NCBI RefSeq assembly: GCF_000378185.1
Contig: NZ_KB899377.1
Coordinates: 372,001-436,000 of the forward strand
Direction of reading: 5' to 3'
Source: Salinimonas chungwhensis DSM 16280
Lineage (GTDB): Bacteria; Pseudomonadota; Gammaproteobacteria; Enterobacterales; Alteromonadaceae
DNA: 64,000 bases
The stretch's first letter is position 1, and the number at the start of each line of letters is the position of its first letter. Shown in pieces: positions 21,498 through 31,272 of this stretch. The notes under the pieces were generated by a model, which saw only the letters and a program-made list of their open reading frames with translations, had not been told where the DNA came from and made no database searches. A program made the position numbers and the translations under genes.

Positions 21498-21696
21498 TAA
21501 GTCTGAAAAGCCTCGTTCTCGAATCATCTCAGTTATAGGGAGTGTGCTGGCCAGCGCGTTTGGCGTGCAAAGTCAGCAAAATTATCAGCGGGACTTTTCT
21601 GAAGGCTCGCCGTTGCCTTTTATTATAGTCGGTGTGATTTTTACTCTGTTGTTGGTACTTAGCTTACTAGCACTGGTATTGATAATCACAAGCTAA
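21454..21696 (+). CDS. DUF2970-type small membrane protein
   Basis: 80 residues. A basic N-terminus leads to SVIGSVLASAFGVQSQQNYQRDF, the signature part of the DUF2970 family, then a single C-terminal membrane helix (about 55-78). The function of the family is unknown. GGAG lies eight bases before the ATG. It overlaps the preceding ORF and ends 20 bases before the convergent dam stop. Confidence 0.8.
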   Translation: MAAKQTVVSREQAANKSEKPRSRIISVIGSVLASAFGVQSQQNYQRDFSEGSPLPFIIVGVIFTLLLVLSLLALVLIITS

Positions 21697-21715
21697 TACG
21701 ACATGGCAGACTTTG

Positions 21716-22558
21716 TTATAAAGCGTTTGCCATCTCTGGCGGTGGAAAGTAGGCCAGCACTTCGGCTGCAGGTCGGCGCAGTGACCCCTTTTGACTTATT
21801 GAGCGTTTCACCGACAACATTGAAATGGATGCTCCCTGATACAATGCACGTATTACGGGTAGATCGTGATTAGATATTAATACGGGAATACCGCGGCGGG
21901 TAGAGGTTTGGTGGGCCAGCGAAGCCAGACGCGACTGTGCGTCCATGCCGAAACCACGGGTTGCGTAACTGGTAAATGCTGCCGTTTTGCTAATAGGGGC
22001 GTAGGGCGGATCGCAGTAAATGACATTACCTTTTCTGGCCCGTGAAAATATCTTTTCAAATGGCAGGCAAGTGAAAGTGGCACGCTGCGCTTTTTCAGCA
22101 AACCGATACATTTCTTCTGCAGGGAAATAGGGTTTCTTATACCGGCCAAACGGCACGTTAAACCGCCCGGATAAGCTATATCTGCATAGGCCATTGTAGC
22201 CATGACGGTTAAGATAAACGAACAATACAGCCCGATGATAATCGTCACTGGTTGAATTAAACTCTTCACGCAGTGCGTAATATACATCCTCACGATTAAA
22301 CGCTTGCGTGAAATAACGCTGCGTATCAAAAACCAGAGCGTCAGGCTGTGCTTTGAGCAAGTTATAAAGATTAATGAGGTCAGGATTAATATCGTTAAGC
22401 AGATATCGTTTGTAGTCGGAATTCAGAAACACTGAGCCAGCACCAACAAAAGGCTCTATGAGTTTGTTAGCTTGTGGCAACCTCGCATTAATGTGCTCTA
22501 CCAGACTGTACTTTCCCCCGGCCCACTTCAAAAAGGCCCGGCTTTTCTTTTGCGTCAT
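21716..22558 (-). CDS. dam: DNA adenine methylase (GATC)
   Basis: 280 residues of the Dam type. It shows RAFLKWAGGKYSLVEHI, EPFVGAGSVFLN (AdoMet binding), LNRHGYNGLCRYSLSGRFNVPFGRYKKPYF, the catalytic DPPY in VIYCDPPYAP, and LISNHD. It methylates adenine in GATC and serves mismatch-repair strand choice and replication control. In relatives it sits between damX and rpe. Here a diguanylate cyclase gene separates it from damX and a plus-strand block from rpe. Confidence 0.97.
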   Translation of the reverse strand: MTQKKSRAFLKWAGGKYSLVEHINARLPQANKLIEPFVGAGSVFLNSDYKRYLLNDINPDLINLYNLLKAQPDALVFDTQRYFTQAFNREDVYYALREEFNSTSDDYHRAVLFVYLNRHGYNGLCRYSLSGRFNVPFGRYKKPYFPAEEMYRFAEKAQRATFTCLPFEKIFSRARKGNVIYCDPPYAPISKTAAFTSYATRGFGMDAQSRLASLAHQTSTRRGIPVLISNHDLPVIRALYQGASISMLSVKRSISQKGSLRRPAAEVLAYFPPPEMANAL

Positions 22559-22770
22559 GCTGATTGATTAATACCTACACGCAGTCGAAGTCACGCTTGT
22601 GCTTCAAAATCGAAATGGACTGTTACTATTTGGCAGGTGTAGCGCTAAAAAAAGTCAGACGAAGCGAACCAACACATTACCCAGTTAAGTGATTGTATCC
22701 GGCATCATCGATCGCGACAACCAACAATATGAACTTAGCATCAATTACGCCTAAAGATGACATGCTCCAC

Positions 22771-24231
22771 TCAACGCTTTTGCCCGGTGCTTACGGTTCT
22801 TCCACGCAAATAGTGGGTGTTTGAAGAGACCTTCTTTTCCAGTGCCTCACGGCTGGCATGCCATGATTGAGAAGGGCGTTGTACACAGTTACGACCCGCT
22901 CTTTTAGCACTATAAAGTGAGGCATCAGCAATACTCAGCAATTCCGTGGCATCTTCTGCCTGACTGGGAACAAGCGATGCGACCCCAAAACTAGCGGTAA
23001 CTGACAACATCTTACCGTCCTCCATCACGATTGGAGAATAGGCAATGGTTTTGCGAATATGCTCGGCCAGGTCAAAGGCATCATCCTCGCTGGTATTTGG
23101 CAACAAAATAGCAAACTCTTCACCGCCGTAACGGGCCGCCAAATCAGTATGCCTTAAGATATTACGCTGCAGACACTTGGCCACGTGCTTAAGACACAAA
23201 TCACCTGTCAGGTGACCATGAGTGTCATTAAACTGCTTAAATTTGTCGATATCCAGTAGAATCATGCTGGTGGTAGTGCGATCACGCATAGCGCGTTTTA
23301 TTTCTGCTTTGAGACGCTCGTCAAGTTCCCGGCGATTGGAAAGGCCAGACAATTCATCCATAGTTGCCATTCTTTTAAGTGTTTGATTCTGCTTTACCAC
23401 TTTATGCTGCAGATGAACATTTTCAATCAGCAAACTAATCATCACTGCTGCTGACGACACTAAATTTAAGATCCGCGAGGCGTACCACCCGTAGCTAAAC
23501 CGGGAGCCAGAATAAACAACCACAATAGCCTCACAAAGTGCTGCGAGCATCGCCAGCGCCAGCCACGAATAAATGGCATTTTCAAATTTACCTTTTACCA
23601 CCACCACGGTAAGTGCCATGGCACAACAAAACATCACAGCCGGACCGTAGATCAATGAAAGCGCATCGGAAAATTGACGCGTTTCGGAGACCAGAGAGGG
23701 TAATTCAAACCAGGACAACAGAGTTGCAGCCAGAATAGCCCCAATAATTAATAGTTCAGAGCCAAATAGGACCAAACTCCATCGACGTATACGACGGGTA
23801 ATAATCGGATAGCTACCATCCACAATCATAGCCGCTGTGATAAGCACGGGAAAACCAATGTGCCAGGCTATCCACAACCACGCCGCGTCACCGGTTGTTG
23901 CTGTAATCAACGAAAATGTATCCAGATTTTCTGTTAACAGCCCTACCTGAAAAGGAGCCAGCACCGTAACCCACAGGTAGGCCATGGCGAGTACCGCGAA
24001 GGTGAGCAGGCCGGTTCTTCGATAATGAGCGTAGAGCAATATCGCCGAAATCGCTTCAAAGATAAAAACAGCGGTACCGTACGAGCCAAGAAATCCCAAA
24101 GACTGTTTACCGGGCATTTGCGCGATAGTCAGAACCCATGCTGAACCCACCAGAACAGCAATAGCGAGCAGTGACAAAATACCATACTGGAGTTTGCGAG
24201 GACGTGTGATTAGTTGAGAATATTTTTGCAT
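22771..24231 (-). CDS. membrane-bound diguanylate cyclase (MASE4-like sensor + GGDEF)
   Basis: 486 residues. About seven or eight membrane helices fill residues 15-270, resembling a MASE4-type sensor (the subtype call is tentative), followed by a GGDEF domain (about 290-455). The active-site motif is GGEEF in RYGGEEFAILLPN. RHTD ends five residues before it, the standard position of an inhibitory c-di-GMP site (RxxD). It should make c-di-GMP and be feedback-inhibited. The gene is inserted between dam and damX, an unusual place, on the same strand. Confidence 0.88.
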   Translation of the reverse strand: MQKYSQLITRPRKLQYGILSLLAIAVLVGSAWVLTIAQMPGKQSLGFLGSYGTAVFIFEAISAILLYAHYRRTGLLTFAVLAMAYLWVTVLAPFQVGLLTENLDTFSLITATTGDAAWLWIAWHIGFPVLITAAMIVDGSYPIITRRIRRWSLVLFGSELLIIGAILAATLLSWFELPSLVSETRQFSDALSLIYGPAVMFCCAMALTVVVVKGKFENAIYSWLALAMLAALCEAIVVVYSGSRFSYGWYASRILNLVSSAAVMISLLIENVHLQHKVVKQNQTLKRMATMDELSGLSNRRELDERLKAEIKRAMRDRTTTSMILLDIDKFKQFNDTHGHLTGDLCLKHVAKCLQRNILRHTDLAARYGGEEFAILLPNTSEDDAFDLAEHIRKTIAYSPIVMEDGKMLSVTASFGVASLVPSQAEDATELLSIADASLYSAKRAGRNCVQRPSQSWHASREALEKKVSSNTHYLRGRTVSTGQKR

Positions 24232-24405
24232 GTGGTTACTTGTCTATGTCGGGACAACCCGTTGAAATCCCGAAAAATATGATGTCAAGTAGGCGCATAT
24301 CCGGTTAATGAGATAGTACTTATACATTAGACTAAGTGGGTTTGATCACGTTTTATAAAAAACAGAACTTTTATTGGTGAAAGGGCAAAAGTGGTTATTC
24401 TGTCC

Positions 24406-25830
24406 TCAGGACGTCTTTAATTCATTAAGTACCTGGCTCGCTGATTTGACAAAGGCATCTTTTTTCCCCGGAAAGTGAGGTAAAAGTGCCATCGCCTGAC
24501 GGGCTTCTGTAACAGAGCCAAACGGCTGTCGAAAAAGTAACACGAACCACGAACCACCGTAACGCTGAGTTTGGTAAATCCAGACCTTATCCTGTAACTG
24601 ATGATCCGAAATAAAAGCCTGTAGCAGGGCCTTATCTTTTAAACCTGCCAGTTGAATAACAAAGTCATCGGCAGTTAGTAGAGAAGTCAGCGTCGTGTTA
24701 TCCAGCCCAGTGTCCTTAGCCGTTTTATCGGCAGAAGGACTCGCTTCAGGAAGTGCCGCCTCTTGGTTCTCTATGGCTGCCAACAATTCTGCAGCAACCG
24801 CCGCATCGACAAAGGGAACTGGCTCCTCACTTACACCATTCGTTGAGCTTTTCTCTGTCAAAGTTGAATCGCCGGCATCTTCATCCCTTTGTTTATCTGA
24901 AGCATTGACTGTTTTCATATTCTTCACCGCCGTCTGCCAATCAGTAATAGTTGACTGCTCACTTTTGAAGCCGGTTGCGCTGGTCTCGGCAGCCTCATCT
25001 TCATTGACTGTATTTTGAGACTGATTGTCTAAAACAGTCTGTGCGGGAGCAGTCAGTAGCTCTTGATAAGCGCTGCCAGGTGGAGCTGGTGATACAGCCT
25101 CAACAGAATCATCATCAATAGGGGAAAACAGTGCGCCGAGCTCACTTTCATATTGCCAGGCGAAAATTGCGGTAAAAGAGGCCACAAAGGTCAACACCGC
25201 GCTACCCCACAACCAGGGGGATTTTAAGCGATTTTTGGGTGCACTATACTGTTCTACGTTACGTTCATCCAGGCGGGCCTGAAAAGCCTGGCGTCGCTGG
25301 CTTATCATTTCATCCAGCTCAGAGCCAACCTGTCGCGCCATTACCGACTGACTGCTGATAAGTAACGGCGTGCTGGTGTTTTTCGCAGGAAGCCATTGTT
25401 TTGCACTTTCGGCCCAGGCTGATTGTCCGAACAACAAGACATTCAGATGCTGCTTATTGCTGGCAAAGCGACTTTGCAGGACGAGATCCCATAACTCCTG
25501 TAACAACGCGTCAGGTAAATATTCCGCCTGCGTAATGGTAATAAGAACCGGGCCCTGATGCTCATTTAACGCTGCAAGTAATTCGTTGAGGGGGCGGACA
25601 TAACTACCGACCTGTTGACCCAGTAGCTGATGACATAGCTGAAGACGATAATCTGACAGTTCCAGGCCTGGCTTGGCTGTTAGATAAGCAATGTCCGTAT
25701 CATCGTTTTGATTAAAGACAAATGCGTCAAGTGTCTTTTTCTGCTGCGCGACAGAATCGCCGCTGACAAAAATCAGCTGAGACGAGTAATTTATCAGATA
25801 TTCCAGTCGTTCATGCAGTGATGATTGCAT
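24406..25830 (-). CDS. damX: DamX-type cell-division protein with SPOR domain
   Basis: 474 residues: an N-terminal ATPase-like part (residues 1-175, LIFVSGDSVAQQKKT, VLITITQAEYL), one membrane helix (about 207-226), a long acidic, Ser/Thr-rich linker, and a C-terminal SPOR domain (about 390-465, FVIQLAGLKDKALLQAFI and WFVLLFRQPFG). SPOR domains bind denuded septal peptidoglycan, so it should act at the division site. AGGGAG lies before the ATG. It follows aroB by 60 bases, the conserved order. Confidence 0.88.
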   Translation of the reverse strand: MQSSLHERLEYLINYSSQLIFVSGDSVAQQKKTLDAFVFNQNDDTDIAYLTAKPGLELSDYRLQLCHQLLGQQVGSYVRPLNELLAALNEHQGPVLITITQAEYLPDALLQELWDLVLQSRFASNKQHLNVLLFGQSAWAESAKQWLPAKNTSTPLLISSQSVMARQVGSELDEMISQRRQAFQARLDERNVEQYSAPKNRLKSPWLWGSAVLTFVASFTAIFAWQYESELGALFSPIDDDSVEAVSPAPPGSAYQELLTAPAQTVLDNQSQNTVNEDEAAETSATGFKSEQSTITDWQTAVKNMKTVNASDKQRDEDAGDSTLTEKSSTNGVSEEPVPFVDAAVAAELLAAIENQEAALPEASPSADKTAKDTGLDNTTLTSLLTADDFVIQLAGLKDKALLQAFISDHQLQDKVWIYQTQRYGGSWFVLLFRQPFGSVTEARQAMALLPHFPGKKDAFVKSASQVLNELKTS

Positions 25831-25890
25831 GTGCGCTCCCTGTTGACCGATGCTGACCTTTGCCAGATTGTGTCATTCAGATGCCGCTAA

Positions 25891-26964
25891 TTACTGTCTG
25901 ACAAGTATGGTTTTGAGCATTTCATCGCTTAGCTGTCGGGTTACTTCAGCTTTACCTATTCCTCGGGGCAGGACAAACCTGATCTGGCCTGCCTCTACCT
26001 TTTTATCTCTACGCATATGCCGCAGATAAGCATCAAATGACATTGATGCAGGGCCTTCGGTGGGCAATGCAAAGGCGTTAAGTAGCGCCGCCACCCGCTG
26101 AGTCTGTTCAGTATCAAGCCAGCCTAATTGCTGTGCAGCCCTGCAGGCCATTACCATTCCCGCAGCTACAGCTTCACCATGCAGCCAGTTACCGTACCCT
26201 TGCTCGGCCTCAATGGCATGACCAAAGGTGTGGCCTAAATTCAATATGGCGCGCAAGCCGCCTTCACGCTCATCCTGTGCCACGACTTCAGCTTTTATTT
26301 GACAGCATCGATAAATAGTTTGTGTCAGTGTTGCTTCATCCAGTTGCAGATGCGCATCAACGGCAAGTTCTAGTTGGGCAAAAAAGTCAGCATCATAGAT
26401 AATGCCGTACTTGATAACCTCGGCCATCCCCGCAGCAAACTCCCTGGCTGGCAGCGTATTCAGGGTGGTTGTATCAATAGCGACAAAGACTGGCTGGTAA
26501 AATGCGCCAATCATATTTTTACCCAGCGGATGGTTCACCGCTGTTTTTCCCCCGACCGATGAATCTACCTGCGAAAGCAGAGTAGTGGGGACCTGAATAA
26601 ACGGAACGCCACGTTGATAAGTGCTGGCGACAAAACCACATAAGTCGCCAATTACCCCGCCACCCAGGGCAATCAGTGTAGTATCCCGGGAAGCGTTGAT
26701 TTCCAGCAGCCGCGTCATAATTTTTTCGTACTGGGCCAGCGATTTGTATTGTTCACCATCGGGGATAACAATGGTTTCTATCTGCTTGTCACCGCAGGCC
26801 TCAATGATTTTTTGCAGATACAAAGGCGCGATTGTTTCATTGGTGACAATAACCGCCAACGGCCCTTTTATATAGGGCATAAAAAAGCCAGTCTGCTCAA
26901 GCAGACCGGCTTTTATTTCAATAGGATAACTACGCTCGTTTAAATCCACTGTTAGCGTCGACAT
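25891..26964 (-). CDS. aroB: 3-dehydroquinate synthase
   Basis: 357 residues, normal size. NAD-binding [36 protein letters not shown], the Zn ligands in AEVIKYG and [12 protein letters not shown], and [11 protein letters not shown] are all present. It makes 3-dehydroquinate in the shikimate pathway. AGGAG lies nine bases before the ATG, and aroK ends 22 bases upstream. Confidence 0.97.
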   Translation of the reverse strand: MSTLTVDLNERSYPIEIKAGLLEQTGFFMPYIKGPLAVIVTNETIAPLYLQKIIEACGDKQIETIVIPDGEQYKSLAQYEKIMTRLLEINASRDTTLIALGGGVIGDLCGFVASTYQRGVPFIQVPTTLLSQVDSSVGGKTAVNHPLGKNMIGAFYQPVFVAIDTTTLNTLPAREFAAGMAEVIKYGIIYDADFFAQLELAVDAHLQLDEATLTQTIYRCCQIKAEVVAQDEREGGLRAILNLGHTFGHAIEAEQGYGNWLHGEAVAAGMVMACRAAQQLGWLDTEQTQRVAALLNAFALPTEGPASMSFDAYLRHMRRDKKVEAGQIRFVLPRGIGKAEVTRQLSDEMLKTILVRQ

Positions 26965-26986
26965 GAGCGCAACTCCTGACGTTTAA

Positions 26987-27505
26987 TTAAAACAAACCAA
27001 TTTTACTGACAATCTGATTTGCGACGGCGCGCGCAGACTGGTCATCGGTATCAATGACATAATCCGCTACCTCTTCATAAAGCGGATTGCGCACTTCTGC
27101 CAGCTCACGCAGAACTACTTCGGGTTCGCCATTTTGCAACAATGGGCGACGCTTGTCGCGTTGAGTCCGCGCAACCTGCTTATCAATGGTAGTTTGCAGA
27201 TATACCACGATACCCCGTGCCGAAAGACGATTACGAACGTCTTTGTTCATCACGGAGCCACCACCAGTAGCCAACACCACACCCTGCTTATCAGTGAGGT
27301 CGTAAATGACATTTTCTTCGCGCTTGCGGAAGCCTTCTTCACCCTCTAAATCGAAAATCCACGCAATGTCAGCGCCGGTACGTCGTTCGATTTCCTGATC
27401 CGAGTCAAAAAAATCAAGGTGAAGCTCGTCTGCCAGATGTCTGCCAATGGTACTTTTGCCTGCGCCCATTGGGCCAACCAAAAAGATATTACGTTTTTCA
27501 GCCAT
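26987..27505 (-). CDS. aroK: shikimate kinase
   Basis: 172 residues. The P-loop is [28 protein letters not shown] and FRKREENV hold the shikimate-binding Asp and Arg, and LATGGGSV follows. It phosphorylates shikimate. First gene of aroK-aroB-damX, downstream of the pilMNOPQ operon and its terminator. Confidence 0.97.
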   Translation of the reverse strand: MAEKRNIFLVGPMGAGKSTIGRHLADELHLDFFDSDQEIERRTGADIAWIFDLEGEEGFRKREENVIYDLTDKQGVVLATGGGSVMNKDVRNRLSARGIVVYLQTTIDKQVARTQRDKRRPLLQNGEPEVVLRELAEVRNPLYEEVADYVIDTDDQSARAVANQIVSKIGLF

Positions 27506-27730
27506 ATTTGCTTATATCACAACTTTCATTATGTTAGGGGTGGCGCGTCTTCCATCTTCTCAGCCTACCCATTTACGCGTGCTCATAATCTCGACTTATA
27601 AGCACCACTCCAGAACCTCGCTTTAATTTCGAGAGCGGGATTATCTCAGTTTCATCTATGTCGATGCAAGTTTTGTTGTTGTTTTAATCGACGTGCTTGA
27701 AAAACAGTGGTTTAGCAGCGGATAAATGAC

Positions 27731-27759
27731 AAAAAAAGGCGTCCTGAGACGCCTTTTTC
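27731..27759 (-). terminator. intrinsic terminator of the pil operon
   Basis: Stem AAAGGCGTC / GACGCCTTT with a CTGA loop and an A-run on the plus strand that becomes a T-run on the minus strand. It lies 15 bases after the pilQ stop. Confidence 0.9.
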
Positions 27760-27773
27760 AGATTTTGCGGATT

Positions 27774-29546
27774 TTAGAGTGTCTCAGTTACGATTTTGGG
27801 TGTAACGAAGATAAGAAGTTCGCGCTTTTGAAACACTTGAGAGCTCTTTTTAAATAACCGGCCAACGACTGGCAAGTCACCAAACAGAGGCACTTTAGAA
27901 ATATCATCGGTGCTTAATTGCTGGAAAATACCGCCTAATACTACGGTTTCTCCATTTTCAACCAATACCTGAGTTTTAATTTCCTGAGTATCGATGGCCA
28001 CTGCCGGACCGGTCGAGGTAGATACCGTTTCACCACGGGTATCCTGGGTTACAACCAGATCCAGAATAACCCGATTATCCGGCGTTATATGGGGCGTTAC
28101 CTGTAGACTGAGCACCGCTTTTTTGAACTCAACCGAGGTCGCGCCTGAAGACGTGGCCTGGACGTACGGTATTTCGGTACCTTGTTCAATGTAAGCTTCA
28201 CGTTGGTTAGCCACCGTAATACGCGGGCTTGCGATGATTTCACCTTTATTTTCGGACTCCAGTGCAGATAACTCTAAATCAAGAATGGTGCCGTCAACGA
28301 GGCTGGCCACCTGAAACCCGATTCGACCGGCTGCGCTGGACACCGGAAGATTAACGTTTAAGCGGTTGTTGACGGAAGGTAAAACACCACCGGCAGCAGT
28401 ATCCGCGCCTTCCAACGACCCAGAAACACTGGTATCAGTGCCGCGATCAGTGATACCCCAGCGTACGCCAAGTTCTTCACCGACATTATCGCGGACGGTG
28501 ACCATACGTGACTCAATGAGTACTTGTTTTACCGGGATATCCAGCGCGTTTATGGTTGCTCTTGCCTGATCGATGGATTCCTGGGTATCTCTAACCAATA
28601 AGGTATTGGTGCGCTCATCCACACTGACTGAACCACGCTCGCTAAGTATCCCGCCCTGTTCAGATTTCAGGATGGCCGCCATTTCCTGAGCCTTAGCATA
28701 ATTAACCGTGATGTTGGCCGTTTGCATAGGCGCCAGCTCTTTTACTTTTTGCTTTGATTGCAATTGTTGGGTTTCGCGCGCGGCCAACTCCTCTGAAGGT
28801 GCTACCAACAGAATGTTGCCATCTAGCCGTTTATCCAATCCTTTGATACGCAAAATCATATCCAGCGCCTGATCCCAGGGCACTCCCGATAGCTGGATAG
28901 TAACGTTACCGGTCACAGTATCGGTGGTAACGAGATTGAAATCATTCACCTGTGCGATAATTTGTAAGACCTGGCGCACCGGCACATCCTGAAAATCTAA
29001 CGAGATAGGTTTGCCGGTGTATTTTGATTTACTGTTGAGTGCTTCCTGCTCTTCTTCGCTCATAGGCTCAATTTCAATCCGAAGCCCTTCTTCTGTCATG
29101 GTGTGACGCGCAAAAACCGGATCAACGTAATCGATGACCAGGCGAGCAGAATCTTCATCCTGAAAGCTTTCTATATGCGTAACCGCAGTACCAAACTGAG
29201 TCACGTCAAGTTCTACAAACTGTTCTTCAGCCAACGCCACACCAGGTAAGTTAACGGTAAGCTGACCCTTTGCTTCTACCAACTGCGGATTAACCTTATC
29301 GTTCTCAAAGGAAACCAGGGTCACTGCAGTATTATTTTTGGCCCGGGTAAAATCGATATTGGTCAGAATATTATTGAAACCGTCTTCGTTTTGCTCGTAG
29401 GGGTCCAGCAACACCGGATCTTCCTGTGCTCCTGCCAGCGGCATGCCATTCATGATAAAAAATAAAACCAGCAGACTGCCGAAAAGCATCTTTTTGCCCC
29501 GACTCGACTGACCTAGTCGTTTATTAAAAATATATCGCTCAGACAT
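27774..29546 (-). CDS. pilQ: type IV pilus secretin
   Basis: 590 residues: a signal region (hydrophobic 19-40), one AMIN-type domain (about 55-160), the secretin short domain with ISLDFQDVPVRQVLQIIAQ, a secretin N1 domain with RTNTLLVRDT, and the secretin barrel with GEIIASPRITVANQREAYIEQGTEIPY and GGIFQQ. It forms the outer-membrane pore through which the pilus exits. AGGAGAG precedes the ATG, which overlaps the pilP stop by eight bases. The protein resembles the compact Vibrio type rather than the ~700-residue Pseudomonas form. Confidence 0.96.
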   Translation of the reverse strand: MSERYIFNKRLGQSSRGKKMLFGSLLVLFFIMNGMPLAGAQEDPVLLDPYEQNEDGFNNILTNIDFTRAKNNTAVTLVSFENDKVNPQLVEAKGQLTVNLPGVALAEEQFVELDVTQFGTAVTHIESFQDEDSARLVIDYVDPVFARHTMTEEGLRIEIEPMSEEEQEALNSKSKYTGKPISLDFQDVPVRQVLQIIAQVNDFNLVTTDTVTGNVTIQLSGVPWDQALDMILRIKGLDKRLDGNILLVAPSEELAARETQQLQSKQKVKELAPMQTANITVNYAKAQEMAAILKSEQGGILSERGSVSVDERTNTLLVRDTQESIDQARATINALDIPVKQVLIESRMVTVRDNVGEELGVRWGITDRGTDTSVSGSLEGADTAAGGVLPSVNNRLNVNLPVSSAAGRIGFQVASLVDGTILDLELSALESENKGEIIASPRITVANQREAYIEQGTEIPYVQATSSGATSVEFKKAVLSLQVTPHITPDNRVILDLVVTQDTRGETVSTSTGPAVAIDTQEIKTQVLVENGETVVLGGIFQQLSTDDISKVPLFGDLPVVGRLFKKSSQVFQKRELLIFVTPKIVTETL

Positions 29547-30084
29547 TATTGTTCTCTCCTGCTGGCGTGGCTAACGTCAGCGTGGTTTCTTCCCTTTGCC
29601 AGCATCCCGCACCATCGGGAAGCAACTGCTCTATTTTTACTGACTGACGGTTAATGGTTTGGATTGTGCCGTAAAATAAACCGATGCGGCTGCCTTTCGT
29701 GCCTTTCAGTAAGGAACCGTCAGCAGTTTTAAATAACACCCATTCGGTTCCCTGGCTTTTAAAACTACCGGTGTAGGCCAGCGCATCTAATCCATACTGT
29801 TCCAGTGACTCTTTTTTACGATCATAATCAGGCTGCAAACAATTGGTCTGGCGCTTTGTCACCAGCGGTTCACTGCGGTCGACGGGTCGTTTAAACGGAC
29901 TACGACGATCTGCAGACGAATACTGAAACGCAGGTTGGGAGGAAAACTCCGGATAGGGCTCTATGCGCACCTGAGTTTTCTGCTTTATCTGATTAGTATA
30001 CGTTGTCAAATCATCCAGTTGGGGCGCACATGCAGATAGCAGGCCAACACAAAGTGACGGAAAAATGACGTTACTCAGCTTCAT
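29539..30084 (-). CDS. pilP: type IV pilus lipoprotein PilP
   Basis: 181 residues with a lipoprotein signal peptide ending LLSAC (Cys19) and a C-terminal beta domain (LKGTKGSRIGLFYGTIQTI). It links the PilMNO inner-membrane complex to the PilQ secretin. The ATG at 30084 is chosen because the lipobox then has normal spacing; the frame opens six codons earlier without support. It overlaps pilO by 14 bases and pilQ by eight, so it is translationally coupled to both. Confidence 0.95.
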   Translation of the reverse strand: MKLSNVIFPSLCVGLLSACAPQLDDLTTYTNQIKQKTQVRIEPYPEFSSQPAFQYSSADRRSPFKRPVDRSEPLVTKRQTNCLQPDYDRKKESLEQYGLDALAYTGSFKSQGTEWVLFKTADGSLLKGTKGSRIGLFYGTIQTINRQSVKIEQLLPDGAGCWQREETTLTLATPAGENNNV

Positions 30085-30688
30085 TGTTTTCCTCCTGCAC
30101 ACCGGTCAATGCTGTACGGTACGTTTTGGCCTGCAAACGTAACTGTAAACGCTGATTTTGCTGGTCCAGCTTGAAGTCATGGAGTGTGACAATACGTGGT
30201 AGATCGGCGATTTTGGAAGCAAACTGGCCGAAGCTATGGTAGTCGCCACTTACTTCCATTTGGATGGGAAGTTCCGTATAAAACTCTTTGGGAATTTCCT
30301 GTTGCCAGTTAAGGACTTTAAAAGTCAGGCCAGACGATGTACCCACATAGGTAATATCGTCCAGTAACCCCGGCGTTTCATTACTGGTTGGCAGTGAACG
30401 CAACATTGAGGAGAAGTCTTGCTTTATTTGGGTCAGTTGGGCCTTGTAAGCGTCTAAATTGACGGCGATACGGTACTTGGCCTCGAACTGCATTTTAAGC
30501 TCGGCTTCCTTGCTTTGCGCAGCTTCCAGAATAGGGAGTTTGGGTTTGACTACAAACCAATAGCTAAGCAACGCGACCACAATAGCCACAAACAGAGCAA
30601 CCACCAGCTTAATTTCCTTCGGCCAGATTGCTACTTGTTCGAAATCCAGTTCGTTAAGCTCTTTAAGTTTATTTACGTCAAACTTCAT
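30071..30688 (-). CDS. pilO: type IV pilus inner-membrane protein PilO
   Basis: 205 residues. A short cytoplasmic N-terminus leads to one membrane helix (about 26-48, IKLVVALFVAIVVALLSYWFVV), then a coiled coil (about 55-95) and a ferredoxin-like periplasmic domain (GLTFKVLNWQ, MEVSGDYHSFGQF). It pairs with PilN in the alignment subcomplex of the pilus machine. It follows pilN by two bases. Confidence 0.95.
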   Translation of the reverse strand: MKFDVNKLKELNELDFEQVAIWPKEIKLVVALFVAIVVALLSYWFVVKPKLPILEAAQSKEAELKMQFEAKYRIAVNLDAYKAQLTQIKQDFSSMLRSLPTSNETPGLLDDITYVGTSSGLTFKVLNWQQEIPKEFYTELPIQMEVSGDYHSFGQFASKIADLPRIVTLHDFKLDQQNQRLQLRLQAKTYRTALTGVQEENNEAE

Positions 30689-30690
30689 CG

Positions 30691-31272
30691 CTAACTCTTC
30701 TTGGTAGGGGTGTCAGCCGACACTGGCGCAACATCCGGACTGATATTAAAGGTCAGAGTGAAACCACTGACAGCATCAGCGGCCGAGGTATCAGCGACAA
30801 TTGATGAAAGATCGCCGGCAGAAAAGACACTGGAGTTTTCAAGTCGCCGCATAAAATCGGACAGACGATTATTCGACTCGCTGATGCCCTCAATGGTTAT
30901 AAGGTTTCCTGAGCGTTGCATGGAGCGAAAAGAAACGCCCGGTGGCACAATTTGCGCCAGTTCGTGAAAAATACGTGGCGCTACATTGCGGCTTACCTGT
31001 AACTGACCAATAAGAGCCATGCGTTGCTCGATGGCATTTTTCTTTTCTTTTATTTTCTGTATCTGGGAAATTTGCGCATCAAGCTTATTAATTTCCTGAG
31101 TAAGAAATGTATTGCGCATATTTTGGTTGTGAGTTTGACGATCAATGGCCTGACCGACGCTCCAGAAAATAAAGCCGATGATCAGGGCCACCAAAGCCAG
31201 CGAGCCTAAATAATTTTTCTTTTGTAACTGGCGCTGTTGTTCGCGCCAGGGAAGCAGATTTACATGTGCCAT
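30691..31272 (-). CDS. pilN: type IV pilus inner-membrane protein PilN
   Basis: 193 residues. It starts MAHVNLLPWREQQRQLQKK, the conserved INLLPWR-type segment that binds PilM, then one membrane helix (about 23-43), a coiled coil, and a periplasmic domain with PPGVSFRSM and EGISESNNRLSDFMRRLE. It overlaps the end of pilM by 13 bases. Confidence 0.95.
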   Translation of the reverse strand: MAHVNLLPWREQQRQLQKKNYLGSLALVALIIGFIFWSVGQAIDRQTHNQNMRNTFLTQEINKLDAQISQIQKIKEKKNAIEQRMALIGQLQVSRNVAPRIFHELAQIVPPGVSFRSMQRSGNLITIEGISESNNRLSDFMRRLENSSVFSAGDLSSIVADTSAADAVSGFTLTFNISPDVAPVSADTPTKKS

